Assembly (NCBI GenBank): GCA_902776415.1
Contig: CACYPY010000004.1
Coordinates: forward strand, 1 to 54,539
DNA: 54,539 bases
Source: an uncultured Ruminobacter sp.
GTDB taxonomy: Bacteria; Pseudomonadota; Gammaproteobacteria; Enterobacterales; Succinivibrionaceae
Reading direction: 5' to 3'
How positions within the stretch are numbered: position 1 is the stretch's first letter; each line of letters starts with the position of its first letter. The position numbers and the translations under genes were made by a program. The notes under the pieces were generated by a model. The model was not told the origin of the DNA and searched no databases. It saw only the letters and a list, made by a program, of their open reading frames with translations. Shown here one piece after another: positions 9,239 to 18,606 of the stretch.

Positions 9239-12082
9239 TTATTTTAAGTAGTTTTTGAGAAATTGTCCCGTATATGATCCGCTTTTATGGCAATTATCCG
9301 CAATTTCCTCAGGAGAACCTTCTGCGATAATCATTCCCCCGTGATCACCTCCTTCAGGACCAAGATCTACTATGTAGTCAGCACTTTTAATCATATCCAT
9401 GTTGTGTTCGATAACTACAATGGTATTTCCCAGATCACGCAGCCGAAACAGGACAGACAGCAGCATTTTTACATCATGAAAATGAAGTCCGGTGGTAGGT
9501 TCGTCCAGAATATAAAGCGTCGAGCCGGTCTGAGGCCGTGACAGTTCTTTGGCCAGTTTGATTCTCTGAGCCTCTCCTCCAGAGAAGGTAGTGGCGCTTT
9601 GTCCCAGAGAGATGTACGACAGTCCTACATCGCAAAGGGTTTTAAGCTTCCGTTTCAGGACTGGAAAAGCGCTGAAAAATTCCAGGGCTTCTTCAGCCGT
9701 CATGTTCAGAACGTCATTGATATTTTTTCCCTTGTACTCGATATCCAGAGTTTCGGGGTTGTATCTTCTGCCGTGGCATTCTTCGCATTCAACATATACA
9801 TCGGGAAGAAAGTTCATTTCCACCCTGATTAGTCCGGCTCCCTGACAGGCCTCGCAGCGACCTCCCTTTACGTTGAAGGAAAAACGTCCTGGCTGATAGC
9901 CCCGCGCTCTGGCTTCCCTGGTATCGGCAAAAATGGTTCTGATGGGACCGAACAGGTCGATATATGTTGCGGGATTGGAACGCGGTGTTCTGCCGATGGG
10001 GGACTGATCAATGCTGATTACCTTGTCGAAAAGATCCAGTCCGGAAATTGACTCATAAGGAGCGGGATGAGAGAGTGTGGCTCCGTTAAGCTCCTTTTCA
10101 GCGGCCAGAAAAAGAGTGTCATTTATCAGGGTTGATTTGCCGGATCCCGAAACTCCGGTAACGCAGGTGAAAAGGCCGGCCGGAATTTTTAAGGTTACGT
10201 TTTTAAGATTGTTGCCCGATGCTTTCCGGATAACCAGAAAATCCCTGCCGGTTTTCTTCCTTGCTGGAACGGGGATGGTCAGTTTTCCGGAAAGATACTG
10301 TCCGGTGAGAGAGGCTTTGTTTTTAATTATTTCGGAAACAGGGCCTTCGGCGACCACATTTCCTCCGTGAATGCCGGCCATGGGCCCCATATCGATAACG
10401 TAATCAGCTTTTTTGATGGTGTTTTCATCGTGCTCCACGACAATAACGGTATTTCCCAGATCCCGGAGATGGAACAGTGATTTCAGAAGTCTTTCGTTGT
10501 CCCGTTCGTGCAGTCCGATACTGGGCTCGTCAAGCACGTACATGACTCCTGTAAGTCCGGATCCGATCTGGCTGGCCAGTCTTATCCTTTGACTTTCTCC
10601 GCCGGAAAGGGTTTCGCTTGACCGGTTGAGAGTAAGGTAGTCAAGTCCGACATTTACCAGGAAATTCAGCCGGTTTGAGATTTCCTTGAGCAGTCTTTGG
10701 GCGATTTTCTGGTTCTGCGCGGAAAGTTCCAGGGTTTTAAAAAAATCAAGATTTTCTCTGATCGTCTGATTCCCCAGCTCCGGAAGAGAGAATTCTCTTC
10801 CGGAAGTATCTCTCAGAAAAACATGGCGATATCCTTCTTTAAGGCGGGCTCCGTTGCAGGATGAACATGGGAGGGCGGTAAGATATTTGGCAAAATCTTC
10901 CTTTTGTCTGTCAGGGGCTTCCTTGTATTTTCTGGTGAAGTTAGGGATTATTCCTTCGAATACGGTGGTTTTGCGGTACTCTCCTTCTCCGAAGCTGAAT
11001 GCAATTTTTATCTCGTCGGACCCGGAGCCGTAAAAAATATGCTGAATGACATTCTGCGGCAAATTTTTTAACGGCACGTCAAGACTAAATCGGTATTTTT
11101 CAGCAAGAGCCTTTATGAAGGAAAAATTGTAGCTTGACGAGGGACTCCAGTATTTTATTGCTCCTTCATTGAGTGATTTTTCCTTGTCGAGTATAAAGCT
11201 TTCCGGAATAAACACCTCCTTAATGCCCAGCCCGTCGCATTCCGGGCAGGCTCCGTTGGGGTTGTTGAAAGAAAAATTTCGGGGTTCTATTTCCGGAATG
11301 GTGTAATTGCATACCGGGCAGGCGTATTTGTCCGAAAAATCCAGATCCGGAAAACTACCGTCCATGGATACCGCCCGGGCATGCCCTTCAGCCATTTTGA
11401 GTGCCAGTTCCAGGGCGTCTGCTATGCGCTGTCTGACTTCGTCAGAGGATCTGACTTTAAGTCTGTCAATAATTATTTCGATGGTGTGTTTTTTATGAAG
11501 CTCAAGCTCGGGAGGGGCGGAAAGCTCGCAGTTCTCACCGTCAATTCGGGCTCTGATGTATCCCTGCCGGGACATTTCTCCAAGAAGCTGCCGGTACTCT
11601 CCCTTGCGGTTTCTCACTATTGGAGCCAGAATCATGACCTTGGAATCTTCCGGCAGTGTCATGATGGCATCTGTCATCTGCTTTACGGTCTGAGCCTTAA
11701 GCTCGCATCGGTGTTCGGGACACCTGGCAATTCCGGCACGTGCATACAGAAGACGGAGATAGTCGTAAATTTCGGTTATGGTTCCTACGGTAGAGCGGGG
11801 GTTGTGGGATACAGCCTTTTGTTCAATGGATATTGCAGGTGAAAGCCCGGAAATGCTGTCCACATCAGGCTTGTCCATCAGATCCAGAAACTGCCTGGCA
11901 TATGCCGACAGTGATTCCACGTATTTTCTTTGTCCCTCCGCATAAAGAGTGTCAAATGCCAGTGATGATTTTCCGGAACCGGAGAGCCCGGTGATCACGC
12001 AGAATTTGTTTTTAGGAATTTTTACGCTTATGTTCCGTAGGTTGTGGGTGCGGGCCCCGGTTACAGCAATTTCCGCCGTCAT
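9239..12082 (-). CDS. uvrA: Excinuclease ABC subunit A
   Basis: UvrA finds bulky DNA lesions with UvrB and loads it for nucleotide excision repair. The 947-residue protein has two ABC ATPase halves: Walker [10 protein letters not shown] near the N-terminus and GVSGSGKST in the second half, with signatures [12 protein letters not shown] and [12 protein letters not shown]. Zinc-binding Cys pairs (CPVC ... CPEC and CEAC ... CEEC) are intact. I chose the ATG at 12082, which follows caggag, over an upstream start that adds 11 residues. ssb lies upstream on the same strand behind a terminator; in E. coli the two are divergent. No clear LexA box is seen. Confidence 0.96.
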   Translation of the reverse strand: MTAEIAVTGARTHNLRNISVKIPKNKFCVITGLSGSGKSSLAFDTLYAEGQRKYVESLSAYARQFLDLMDKPDVDSISGLSPAISIEQKAVSHNPRSTVGTITEIYDYLRLLYARAGIARCPEHRCELKAQTVKQMTDAIMTLPEDSKVMILAPIVRNRKGEYRQLLGEMSRQGYIRARIDGENCELSAPPELELHKKHTIEIIIDRLKVRSSDEVRQRIADALELALKMAEGHARAVSMDGSFPDLDFSDKYACPVCNYTIPEIEPRNFSFNNPNGACPECDGLGIKEVFIPESFILDKEKSLNEGAIKYWSPSSSYNFSFIKALAEKYRFSLDVPLKNLPQNVIQHIFYGSGSDEIKIAFSFGEGEYRKTTVFEGIIPNFTRKYKEAPDRQKEDFAKYLTALPCSSCNGARLKEGYRHVFLRDTSGREFSLPELGNQTIRENLDFFKTLELSAQNQKIAQRLLKEISNRLNFLVNVGLDYLTLNRSSETLSGGESQRIRLASQIGSGLTGVMYVLDEPSIGLHERDNERLLKSLFHLRDLGNTVIVVEHDENTIKKADYVIDMGPMAGIHGGNVVAEGPVSEIIKNKASLTGQYLSGKLTIPVPARKKTGRDFLVIRKASGNNLKNVTLKIPAGLFTCVTGVSGSGKSTLINDTLFLAAEKELNGATLSHPAPYESISGLDLFDKVISIDQSPIGRTPRSNPATYIDLFGPIRTIFADTREARARGYQPGRFSFNVKGGRCEACQGAGLIRVEMNFLPDVYVECEECHGRRYNPETLDIEYKGKNINDVLNMTAEEALEFFSAFPVLKRKLKTLCDVGLSYISLGQSATTFSGGEAQRIKLAKELSRPQTGSTLYILDEPTTGLHFHDVKMLLSVLFRLRDLGNTIVVIEHNMDMIKSADYIVDLGPEGGDHGGMIIAEGSPEEIADNCHKSGSYTGQFLKNYLK

Positions 12083-12122
12083 AGATAACTCCTGGATGCA
12101 GTGAGTGCCAGACAAGAGATAA

Positions 12123-12152
12123 TAGAAAAAACGGAGCCTGGGCTCCGTTTCT
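12123..12152 (-). terminator. Terminator of ssb
   Basis: Perfect inverted repeat aaacggagcc-tg-ggctccgttt, followed on the minus strand by a T run. It sits between ssb and uvrA, so the two genes probably have separate transcripts. Confidence 0.85.
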
Positions 12153-12178
12153 AACCTGTGTCATTATAGCAGGACTGC

Positions 12179-12994
12179 TCAGAACGGCAGATCATCATCC
12201 TTGAAAGGACGGTTATCACTGTCATCAGTGAGAGCCGGTTCCCCGGCAGGAGCACCGGAGGAATTTCCGGCGTTCTCCGGTATCTGGAAACTGCTGGGGT
12301 TTGGCATTGCCTGGGATGGCTGGGGCATTACAGGCTTTTCAGGCAGTTCCTGAGACGGGGAATTCAGGGGTACCGCTCCGGCCGGTGCGGCGTTTCTGAA
12401 ACTTCCGGCACCTGAATTGTTGATTTGTGAACTGAAGCCTCCTCTTTGGGGATATCCGGGGTTGTTTCTGTAGCCTCCCTGATTTGGCATTCCTCCGGGC
12501 TGCTGCTGGTAATCCCCCTGCTGCGGATAGTTCCCCGGCTGCTGCGGGTAACCTCCCGGGGACTGCTGATAACCGCCGCTCTGCGGATAGCTGTTCATGT
12601 TCTGATAACCTCCGGGCTGCGGGTATCCGGCATTGGGGTATCCGCCGTTACCCTGCTGTTTCGGGGTGAGCAGGTGAAGCTCGGTAACGTGAATTTCCGT
12701 TGTATATCGTTTTATGCCCTGCTGATCTTCGTAGGAGCGGGTTTTGATCTTGCCCTCAACATATATCTGACTGCCCTTGCGCATGTAATCACGGGCAATT
12801 TCGGCAGTGCGTCCCCAGAAAACGAGACGATGCCATTCGGTCTGCTCCGTTATGTTGCCGTTCTGATCACGATAGCTTTCGTTGGTGGCAAGTCCAACAG
12901 TGGCAATACTGGTTGAACCGTTGGACAGAACCCGGAAATCAGGTTCAGCCGCGGTATTCCCCAAAAGGATAACCTTATTAACTCCGCGTACCAT
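12179..12994 (-). CDS. ssb: Single-stranded DNA-binding protein, long linker
   Basis: SSB coats single-stranded DNA and recruits repair and replication proteins. The OB fold covers residues 1-110 (VNKVILLGN, WHRLVFWGRTAEIA, YVEGKIKTRSY). The acidic tip DDDLPF ends the protein, as in partner-binding SSBs. Between them lies a linker of about 150 residues, rich in Gly, Pro, Gln and Tyr with repeated GGYP/GGYQ-like units, making 271 residues against 178 in E. coli. The start was placed at the ATG at 12994, which follows gaggag; the longer frame lacks one. It is located next to uvrA, as in many gammaproteobacteria. Confidence 0.94.
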   Translation of the reverse strand: MVRGVNKVILLGNTAAEPDFRVLSNGSTSIATVGLATNESYRDQNGNITEQTEWHRLVFWGRTAEIARDYMRKGSQIYVEGKIKTRSYEDQQGIKRYTTEIHVTELHLLTPKQQGNGGYPNAGYPQPGGYQNMNSYPQSGGYQQSPGGYPQQPGNYPQQGDYQQQPGGMPNQGGYRNNPGYPQRGGFSSQINNSGAGSFRNAAPAGAVPLNSPSQELPEKPVMPQPSQAMPNPSSFQIPENAGNSSGAPAGEPALTDDSDNRPFKDDDLPF

Positions 12995-13098
12995 AAATAA
13001 TCTCCTCTGACGTCCTGCTGACGGCAATTACGTGCGGAAACCGTCAGCCTTAAACCGCAAACCGTCATAACCCGGCAGTTTGTACGGCATGTTTCTAT

Positions 13099-13127
13099 AT
13101 TATAACTGTTTATACAAAAAATAAAAG
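13099..13127 (-). promoter_or_regulatory. Probable ssb promoter
   Basis: On the minus strand a perfect -10 box tataat (plus positions 13099-13104) lies about 105 bases before the ssb start. The -35 region is T-rich without a good match. Weak evidence apart from the -10 and its place. Confidence 0.4.
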
Positions 13128-13360
13128 TATTTACAGAATTTAATGTTCGGATTACGTATGCCGAACGTCAAACGGTGTTTATTCTTATTGTTTTATGAGG
13201 AAATATCAAGATTTTGTTATTTTTTTCTGAGAGAAAACGTTTCATAAGTCATTTTTTCGGGGAGGGGCCCCGGTTCATAATGTACGGATTGTGCGATTGG
13301 GCTGACGGTATGCTGCGGAGTATGCGCCGAAAACCGAAAAATCATAAAGAAGATCTAAAA

Positions 13361-13388
13361 ATGACACTTTATGTTTTAGCAATAACAT
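13361..13388 (+). promoter_or_regulatory. Possible promoter of the msh operon
   Basis: atgaca (five of six bases of the -35 consensus, 13361-13366) stands 16 bases before taacat (four of six of the -10, 13383-13388). It would start the transcript near 13395, about 46 bases before the mshI ATG. There is no other good candidate in this gap. Confidence 0.35.
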
Positions 13389-13440
13389 TCCTGACGTGCT
13401 AAAGTTCAATAGCTTGAACGGAGAGATATGGGTTAATTCT

Positions 13441-14436
13441 ATGGCTAGGAAAAATCAGGCGAATGTGGCTGTCGCCCTGAGAGCTGACGGTGTGTGGTTT
13501 CTTTCCCTGAATCGTGACAAGAAAAAAGCAGATTACAAGGCCTGTAATTCCACCCAGGACTGGATAGTCGCGATAAAGGATCTTTTCGGAAAAAACGGGG
13601 TGCATGCAAAGGATCGTGTCTGTGCGGTTCTTGACGTTTCCCTGACCAGTTCAATTCAGCTGCCTCAGAACGAAACTCTTACTGACGAGGAGCTTCATGG
13701 CATTGCCATGTACAAGGAACTTGAAGGAGCTGTTGCCGGGAAAATCGGAGATTATACCTGGGATTATTATCAGGCATTTACCAGCAAGACCTCCCGTCCC
13801 ATGCTGAATTTTGTTCTTGCCGAGAAGCGTCTGGTTGCCCTCATAGCGGATGTAATTAACAGTGTTGCAATCCTTGATTCCATCTCCATAAGCACTCTGG
13901 CAATGGCAGATTTCATTTCATTTTATCAGTATGAAACGGTAAAAAAGAAGGATGCCGCCATTCCTCTCAAGTATGTGGAACAGCTGGCTTTGCTTCTTTA
14001 TATGGAAAAGGGCAGGGATCTTACAGTTTACGGTGTTTATAACGGTGAACTTTGCTACACGCGTGTAATGCGCAATTACCGCGGACTTGAGGGCAACGTT
14101 CTTCTGGGCAGCGAGACCGGGCTCCTGGAACAGCTTGATATGGATCTGCTTCGGCTGTGTGATGATTTCTTTACCGCCAGACTGGGGCTTCCTCCGGTAA
14201 CGAAAATGATTATTCTCATGGATACGGATCAGGTTGAAACGATTTCCCAGACTCTTGCCGAAAACAGGCGTTACGTTGAAGTGGTTCCGAGTTCCAAACA
14301 TCTTTTTAAAAACGCCAGGCCATCCTTTGCGGTATGCGACGACAAGACTGTTTGCGAGCTCTGTGACATCGGGGTGCAATATCTTCCCCTTTACGGAGTT
14401 CTTAAGGGAGGCTGTTTGAAAAGTGCGCAGGAATAG
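13441..14436 (+). CDS. mshI: MSHA biogenesis protein MshI (PilM-like)
   Basis: First gene of the pilus operon; 331 residues. It matches MshI in size, place and general pattern (GVWFLSLNR near the start, AVLDVSLTSSIQLP, a central KYVEQLALLLYMEKG). MshI is the PilM-like, actin-fold cytoplasmic part of the alignment complex that links motor to membrane; with the PilN-like protein it forms the inner ring base. I took the ATG at 13441; a GTG at 13396 would add 15 residues. A ribosome binding site (ggagag, 13420-13425) sits before a two-codon frame atg-ggt-taa just ahead. It overlaps the next gene by 14 bases. Confidence 0.82.
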   Translation: MARKNQANVAVALRADGVWFLSLNRDKKKADYKACNSTQDWIVAIKDLFGKNGVHAKDRVCAVLDVSLTSSIQLPQNETLTDEELHGIAMYKELEGAVAGKIGDYTWDYYQAFTSKTSRPMLNFVLAEKRLVALIADVINSVAILDSISISTLAMADFISFYQYETVKKKDAAIPLKYVEQLALLLYMEKGRDLTVYGVYNGELCYTRVMRNYRGLEGNVLLGSETGLLEQLDMDLLRLCDDFFTARLGLPPVTKMIILMDTDQVETISQTLAENRRYVEVVPSSKHLFKNARPSFAVCDDKTVCELCDIGVQYLPLYGVLKGGCLKSAQE

Positions 14437-15055
14437 ACTTGATTTATACCGTCCGGAATTTCATCCCAAAAAAGTAATTCTGAGCATTGAGCACATGATC
14501 ATTGTCTGGCTTTGCGTGGCCGGAATTATGGCTCTTATGATAATGAATGCCAGTGATGAAAACAAACGTGTCAAAAAGCAGGATCAGGAACTTAACGACC
14601 AGCTGAGCGATACCCAGTCGCAGCTGGCAGAGGTACAGGCCAGAGTGGCGGTGCAGCAGCTCGACAAGGTTCTTCAGAAGGAAGTGCAGGATCTTAAGGT
14701 TCTGGTAGACAGCAAGAAAAAGATGTACGAGCTTATTAACTCCAATGACAAGCTGAAAAGTCGCGGCTATGCGGGTTTTATGCATGGTCTGGCGGAGGTC
14801 AGTTCATCCGATGTCAGTGTTTCCTCCTTCAGGCTTTCCGGGCTTAATGCCAATATCTCGGGTATTGCCAGCAGATCAGATTCAGTGCCGCAGATGGTTT
14901 CGCGTTTTGGTGTTAATGAAAATATGAAGGATGTAACCTTTGGTGCTCTCAGGATTTATACTGACAGTGAAACGGGAATACTGCACTTCAGTCTGTCTGA
15001 TGCCGAAGCCGCGGTTGTAAAGGAATCCGAAGAGAACGGAGAATCCGGAAAATGA
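14423..15055 (+). CDS. PilN-like pilus assembly protein (second MshI-type)
   Basis: This 210-residue protein fits PilN, often named mshI2 in relatives: a short basic cytoplasmic tail (RRNRLDLYRPEF, a PilN-type MshI/PilM-binding motif), one membrane helix at about residues 26-44, a coiled coil rich in Gln, Asp and Lys (48-105) and a periplasmic alpha/beta domain. It would join the cytoplasmic MshI ring to MshJ in the periplasm. The start is a GTG overlapping the end of mshI; aagggagg lies upstream. The last base of its stop is shared with the start of mshJ, so translation is coupled. Confidence 0.78.
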   Translation: MRRNRLDLYRPEFHPKKVILSIEHMIIVWLCVAGIMALMIMNASDENKRVKKQDQELNDQLSDTQSQLAEVQARVAVQQLDKVLQKEVQDLKVLVDSKKKMYELINSNDKLKSRGYAGFMHGLAEVSSSDVSVSSFRLSGLNANISGIASRSDSVPQMVSRFGVNENMKDVTFGALRIYTDSETGILHFSLSDAEAAVVKESEENGESGK

Positions 15056-15684
15056 GCTACAGAGATCTGCAGAAAAAGATAGCTTCACTTTCAATGAGGG
15101 AGCGGGTGCTGGTATGTCTTGTGGGCGTTGCTCTGTTTGTATTTCCGGGGTACCTCTCCTTTGTTGACAGGTATAAAACGGACACCAGAAGAACTCAGGA
15201 CAGTATGAGTGCCAGGGGGGCAGAACTGGCGGAAGCTCAGGAGGAGCTTGCCAAATGGCAGGGAATGCTCACGCAGAATCCCAACGACGTTCTTCGCACC
15301 GAAAAGGAGGAGTATCAGAAGACTCTTGCCGAGCTGGATGAAAATCTGGACAGGGAGACGATGAACCTGATAAATGCTTCCCAGATGGCGGAGATCCTGA
15401 CAGGGGTACTGGCCGGAAATTCCGCAGTGCGAATCACAAAAACGGAATCGGTCCCGCCCCGGCTTTTGTTTCACAAGGATGATGTGAAGCTGTACCAGCA
15501 CGGCGTGGTTATTACGCTGAACGGCAGATATATGGATATCATGAGGTATCTTGAAGGGCTGGAAGCCATGAAGACCAGTTTTTTCTGGAAATCGTTCGAT
15601 TACAGGGTAACAAAATATCCGGAAGCGGAGGCGGTTCTGGAAATTTACACCCTCAGCATTAATAGGGACTTTATTCGTGGTTAA
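15052..15684 (+). CDS. mshJ: MSHA biogenesis protein MshJ (PilO-like)
   Basis: 210 residues with a membrane helix at about 18-36 (VLVCLVGVALFVFPGYL), a coiled-coil segment (about 47-110) and a periplasmic ferredoxin-like C-terminal half, the layout of PilO/GspM proteins. It pairs with the PilN-like protein in the inner-membrane alignment complex. The start overlaps the previous stop (atga). The following gene starts inside its last codons. The family call rests on position, length and layout more than on single motifs. Confidence 0.8.
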   Translation: MSYRDLQKKIASLSMRERVLVCLVGVALFVFPGYLSFVDRYKTDTRRTQDSMSARGAELAEAQEELAKWQGMLTQNPNDVLRTEKEEYQKTLAELDENLDRETMNLINASQMAEILTGVLAGNSAVRITKTESVPPRLLFHKDDVKLYQHGVVITLNGRYMDIMRYLEGLEAMKTSFFWKSFDYRVTKYPEAEAVLEIYTLSINRDFIRG

Positions 15685-16024
15685 ATTAACATTGGCATTG
15701 GCAGTTACTGCGTGTTTCTGGTTTGGTGCCGCCGAAGCCGGAGTGCTGAGGGATCCTACGACACCTTTGTACGGAACCGTTCAGACGGCGGCCAGCCATT
15801 CGGAAAAGGGCAGTCTGAAGCTGCAGGCTGTGATGCGGGGTAATGGCAGGGATCGTGCCGTTATAAGCGGACAGACCTGTTATGTGGGGCAAAAGTGTCA
15901 CGGGTATGTTCTGATATCCTTAACCAAAAGCAGCGCTGTCATGGTAGCGCCGCAGGGAGATGAAAGACTTGAGTTATCGCTTTACACCTCCGGAAAACGT
16001 GAGACGAAAAATGAAGATAAGTAA
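15677..16024 (+). CDS. mshK: MSHA biogenesis protein MshK (PilP-like)
   Basis: A 115-residue exported protein with a Sec signal peptide (residues 1-21, cut near AEA) and the LRDPTTPL motif right after it, typical of MshK and PilP. It links the alignment complex to the secretin MshL in the periplasm. The start is a GTG overlapping the end of mshJ by eight bases. Two Cys (TCYVGQKCH) could form a disulfide. Its 3' end overlaps the upstream start region of mshL by 14 bases. Confidence 0.78.
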   Translation: MVKLTLALAVTACFWFGAAEAGVLRDPTTPLYGTVQTAASHSEKGSLKLQAVMRGNGRDRAVISGQTCYVGQKCHGYVLISLTKSSAVMVAPQGDERLELSLYTSGKRETKNEDK

Positions 16025-17696
16025 ATTCTCGGTTCTGGCGCTGTCCGTGGCGCTGGCTCTAACATCTGGATGTACCTACCGGCATCCTGCTCCGACAGAA
16101 ATTCAGGAGGAGCTTGTAAAGGCTTCCCGGACTCCGGGAAAGCTCGCCGTGCCGGAAGAGGTTCTTAACGAGCTCAATCCGGATCTTCCGGTCCAGAGTG
16201 AATCCTTTGCCGAGGATTCCAGGAGAATTAGCGTGGCGGCAAATGAAGTTCCGGCTGCGGAATTTTTTGCAAGGCTCATGGATAATTCCGGAGCGTCTGT
16301 GGTGGTGCATCCGGAGGTTTCCGGAACTATTACGGTAAACCTTGACAATGTTACCGTTGATCAGGTTTTCGATGCTGTTTACAGAATGTACGGCTATCGT
16401 GCGGAGAAACAGGGCAAAATATATTTTGTTTATCCGGCCGGAGTTCATACTGAAACCATTCCGGTGGACTATATGCTTCTGACCAGGGAATCAACCACTT
16501 CCGTATCCATCAGCAATAATTCCCTGAAGGACGGAGATTCCAGTTCCGATTCCTCGTCATCGTCCGGTTCTTCTTCGTCATCGGGCAGTTCTTCCGACAG
16601 TGAAAGTTCCGACAGTACCAGCGGGGTTTCGCTCAGTACCAATTCCAAGAGTGATTTCTGGACGGAACTGGAAAAAACTCTCGGCAAGATTCTCGGCAGC
16701 GGAGAGGGGCGGATGGTCAGCGTGAATCCCCAGGCCGCCACGGTGACCGTTCGGGGCATGCCTTCTGAAATACAGAATGTGCGTGATTATCTCAACCAGA
16801 CCAGGAATGCCCTCAGGCGACAGGTGGTAATTGAGGCCAAGATACTGGAGGTTCACCTTAATGAGGATTATGCTCAGGGGATTGACTGGAGTCTGATACT
16901 GGGGAATCCGAACTCTCAGTATGTTAAGGACATGGGAACCAGAAATACCAGTACCAGTCATATCGAGGGGAGTGTGTTTTCACTTCTGGGCGGCGGTTTT
17001 CAGTTCAGCATGTCTGACAAACGCTATTCCGTGCTTATTAATCTGCTTCAGACTCAGGGAGATGTTACTACTCTGTCAAGTCCGAGAATAACGGCGCTGA
17101 ACAATCAGCGTTCGGTAATGAAGATCGGCAAGGATTCCTATTATCTTACAGATATCAGCACTGATTCCAACACTTCCAGTTCCGACAACAACATTGTTTC
17201 CTCGTCTTTTGATTTTTCGCCTTTCTTCAGTGGCGTATCATTGGACGTGCTCCCGCAAATAAGTGACGACGGCCGGATTCTGATGCATGTTCATCCTGCG
17301 GTAATCAGCGTCCAGGATGACAACAAGACCATTAATCTCGGAGACGGCAAGCGCATGGAATTGCCTTTGGCCACTTCTGACGTCCGGGAAACTGATACCG
17401 TGGTGGAGGCACAGTCAGGTGATGTCATTCTTATCGGCGGTCTCATGAGACATGAAAAAGGGACTCAGGAATCCAAGGTTCCGGTACTTGGCGACATCCC
17501 GGTGGTTGGCGAACTGTTCAAGAACCGTTCCATTTATGATAACAAGACGGAACTGGTAATTCTTCTTCGTCCGATAGTGGTGGGAGGAGACACCTGGAGA
17601 CAGGAGATCAGGAAGAGTACCGATCTTCTGGAAAAATGGTATCCGGACAATGCGGAGGACAGGCCGCGAGGCTTTGTAATGCAGGGTACAGACTGA
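16011..17696 (+). CDS. mshL: MSHA secretin MshL, outer-membrane lipoprotein
   Basis: MshL forms the outer-membrane ring through which the pilus passes. The 561-residue protein starts with a lipoprotein signal (lipobox LTSGC) and carries an N-terminal secretin domain, a STN-like fold (about 60-160) and the secretin core with VPVLGDIPVVGELF and TELVILLRPIVV near the end. I used the ATG at 16011, as the longer frame would bury the lipobox. A Ser-rich stretch at about 175-205 (16533-16624) interrupts the N-terminal region. The gene ends four bases before mshM. Confidence 0.93.
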   Translation: MKISKFSVLALSVALALTSGCTYRHPAPTEIQEELVKASRTPGKLAVPEEVLNELNPDLPVQSESFAEDSRRISVAANEVPAAEFFARLMDNSGASVVVHPEVSGTITVNLDNVTVDQVFDAVYRMYGYRAEKQGKIYFVYPAGVHTETIPVDYMLLTRESTTSVSISNNSLKDGDSSSDSSSSSGSSSSSGSSSDSESSDSTSGVSLSTNSKSDFWTELEKTLGKILGSGEGRMVSVNPQAATVTVRGMPSEIQNVRDYLNQTRNALRRQVVIEAKILEVHLNEDYAQGIDWSLILGNPNSQYVKDMGTRNTSTSHIEGSVFSLLGGGFQFSMSDKRYSVLINLLQTQGDVTTLSSPRITALNNQRSVMKIGKDSYYLTDISTDSNTSSSDNNIVSSSFDFSPFFSGVSLDVLPQISDDGRILMHVHPAVISVQDDNKTINLGDGKRMELPLATSDVRETDTVVEAQSGDVILIGGLMRHEKGTQESKVPVLGDIPVVGELFKNRSIYDNKTELVILLRPIVVGGDTWRQEIRKSTDLLEKWYPDNAEDRPRGFVMQGTD

Positions 17697-17700
17697 TTTT

Positions 17701-18606
17701 ATGTACGAAAAGTTTTTTGGTCTGGAGCAGAAACCCTTCGGACTGACTCCGAATACCAGCCTTTATTTCGGACTTCCTCCTCATGAAGAGGCGGTGCAGG
17801 TTCTTGATGAGGCTCTTCGTGAAGGGGAAGGTTTTATTAAGATTACCGGAGAAGTCGGAACCGGCAAAACCATGGTTCTCCGGCTTTTCCTTTCCAGACT
17901 GGCTGATGAGTTCGAACTGGTATACATTCCAAATCCGGTACTGAGTCCTGACGAATTTAAGATTTCCATCGCCAGGGAACTGGATATCGATACGGCAAAC
18001 TGCACCACTCTTTCGCTTAATGACGACATTAACCGAAAACTTCTGGAAATTCATGCGGCTGGCAGGAGAACGGTTCTGGTCATAGATGAGGTTCAGTCAG
18101 TATCAGAGGATACTCTGGAGGCTATCAGGCTCCTCGGAAATCTTGAAACCGAGCATGACAAGATTATTCAGATTGTTCTTTTTGGTCAGCCCGAACTGGA
18201 TGAAATGCTTGACAAGAAGAATCTCAGGCAGCTCCGGCAGAGAATTGCCTTTTCCTACCATCTGCGGCCTCTGACCGAAGATGAAACGGAGGCCTATCTT
18301 AATTATCGCATGCAGAAATCGGGATATTCCGGGAAGCCGGTGTTCGGTCATCGTCCGGCAGGGGATATTTTCAGATTCAGCGGAGGAATTCCCAGGCTTA
18401 TTAACATTATTGCCAACAAAAGTCTGATGCTTGCATATGGTTACGGAGTGCACGAGGTTTCGTGTTCCATGGTGCGGGAGGCAGCTCTTGATACAGTTGA
18501 CGTAAGGAATATAAAGTCCGTTATGCTGCTCTATATTTCATTGGGCGTGTTTCTGCTGCTGGCTGTGATAGGCGGGGTGATCCTTTCCGGTGGAGTGTTT
18601 GAATGA
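17701..18606 (+). CDS. mshM: MSHA biogenesis ATPase MshM (ExeA-like)
   Basis: A 301-residue AAA+ ATPase of the ExeA/GspA family. The N-terminus FGLEQKPFGLTPNTSLYFGL is a family signature; Walker A is GEVGTGKT (about 51-58) and Walker B is VLVIDEVQ. A sensor with GGIPRLIN and a C-terminal membrane helix (about 278-298) complete it. ExeA-type proteins help place the secretin through the peptidoglycan; MshM is thought to do likewise. It overlaps mshN by four bases (atga), so the two are translationally coupled. Confidence 0.9.
   Translation: MYEKFFGLEQKPFGLTPNTSLYFGLPPHEEAVQVLDEALREGEGFIKITGEVGTGKTMVLRLFLSRLADEFELVYIPNPVLSPDEFKISIARELDIDTANCTTLSLNDDINRKLLEIHAAGRRTVLVIDEVQSVSEDTLEAIRLLGNLETEHDKIIQIVLFGQPELDEMLDKKNLRQLRQRIAFSYHLRPLTEDETEAYLNYRMQKSGYSGKPVFGHRPAGDIFRFSGGIPRLINIIANKSLMLAYGYGVHEVSCSMVREAALDTVDVRNIKSVMLLYISLGVFLLLAVIGGVILSGGVFE

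Larger units (their letters stand above)
12995..13440. other. Divergent region between ssb and the msh operon
   Basis: About 446 bases that carry the promoters of ssb (leftward) and the msh operon (rightward), listed separately. The middle is AT-rich (13100-13220) with a half LexA-like ctgt but no full site. I see no RNA gene or further coding frame. Confidence 0.5.

Noticed and set aside
13100..13120. LexA box upstream of ssb or uvrA
   Set aside because: Only one half (ctgt) is present; the second half (acag) is missing at the correct spacing.
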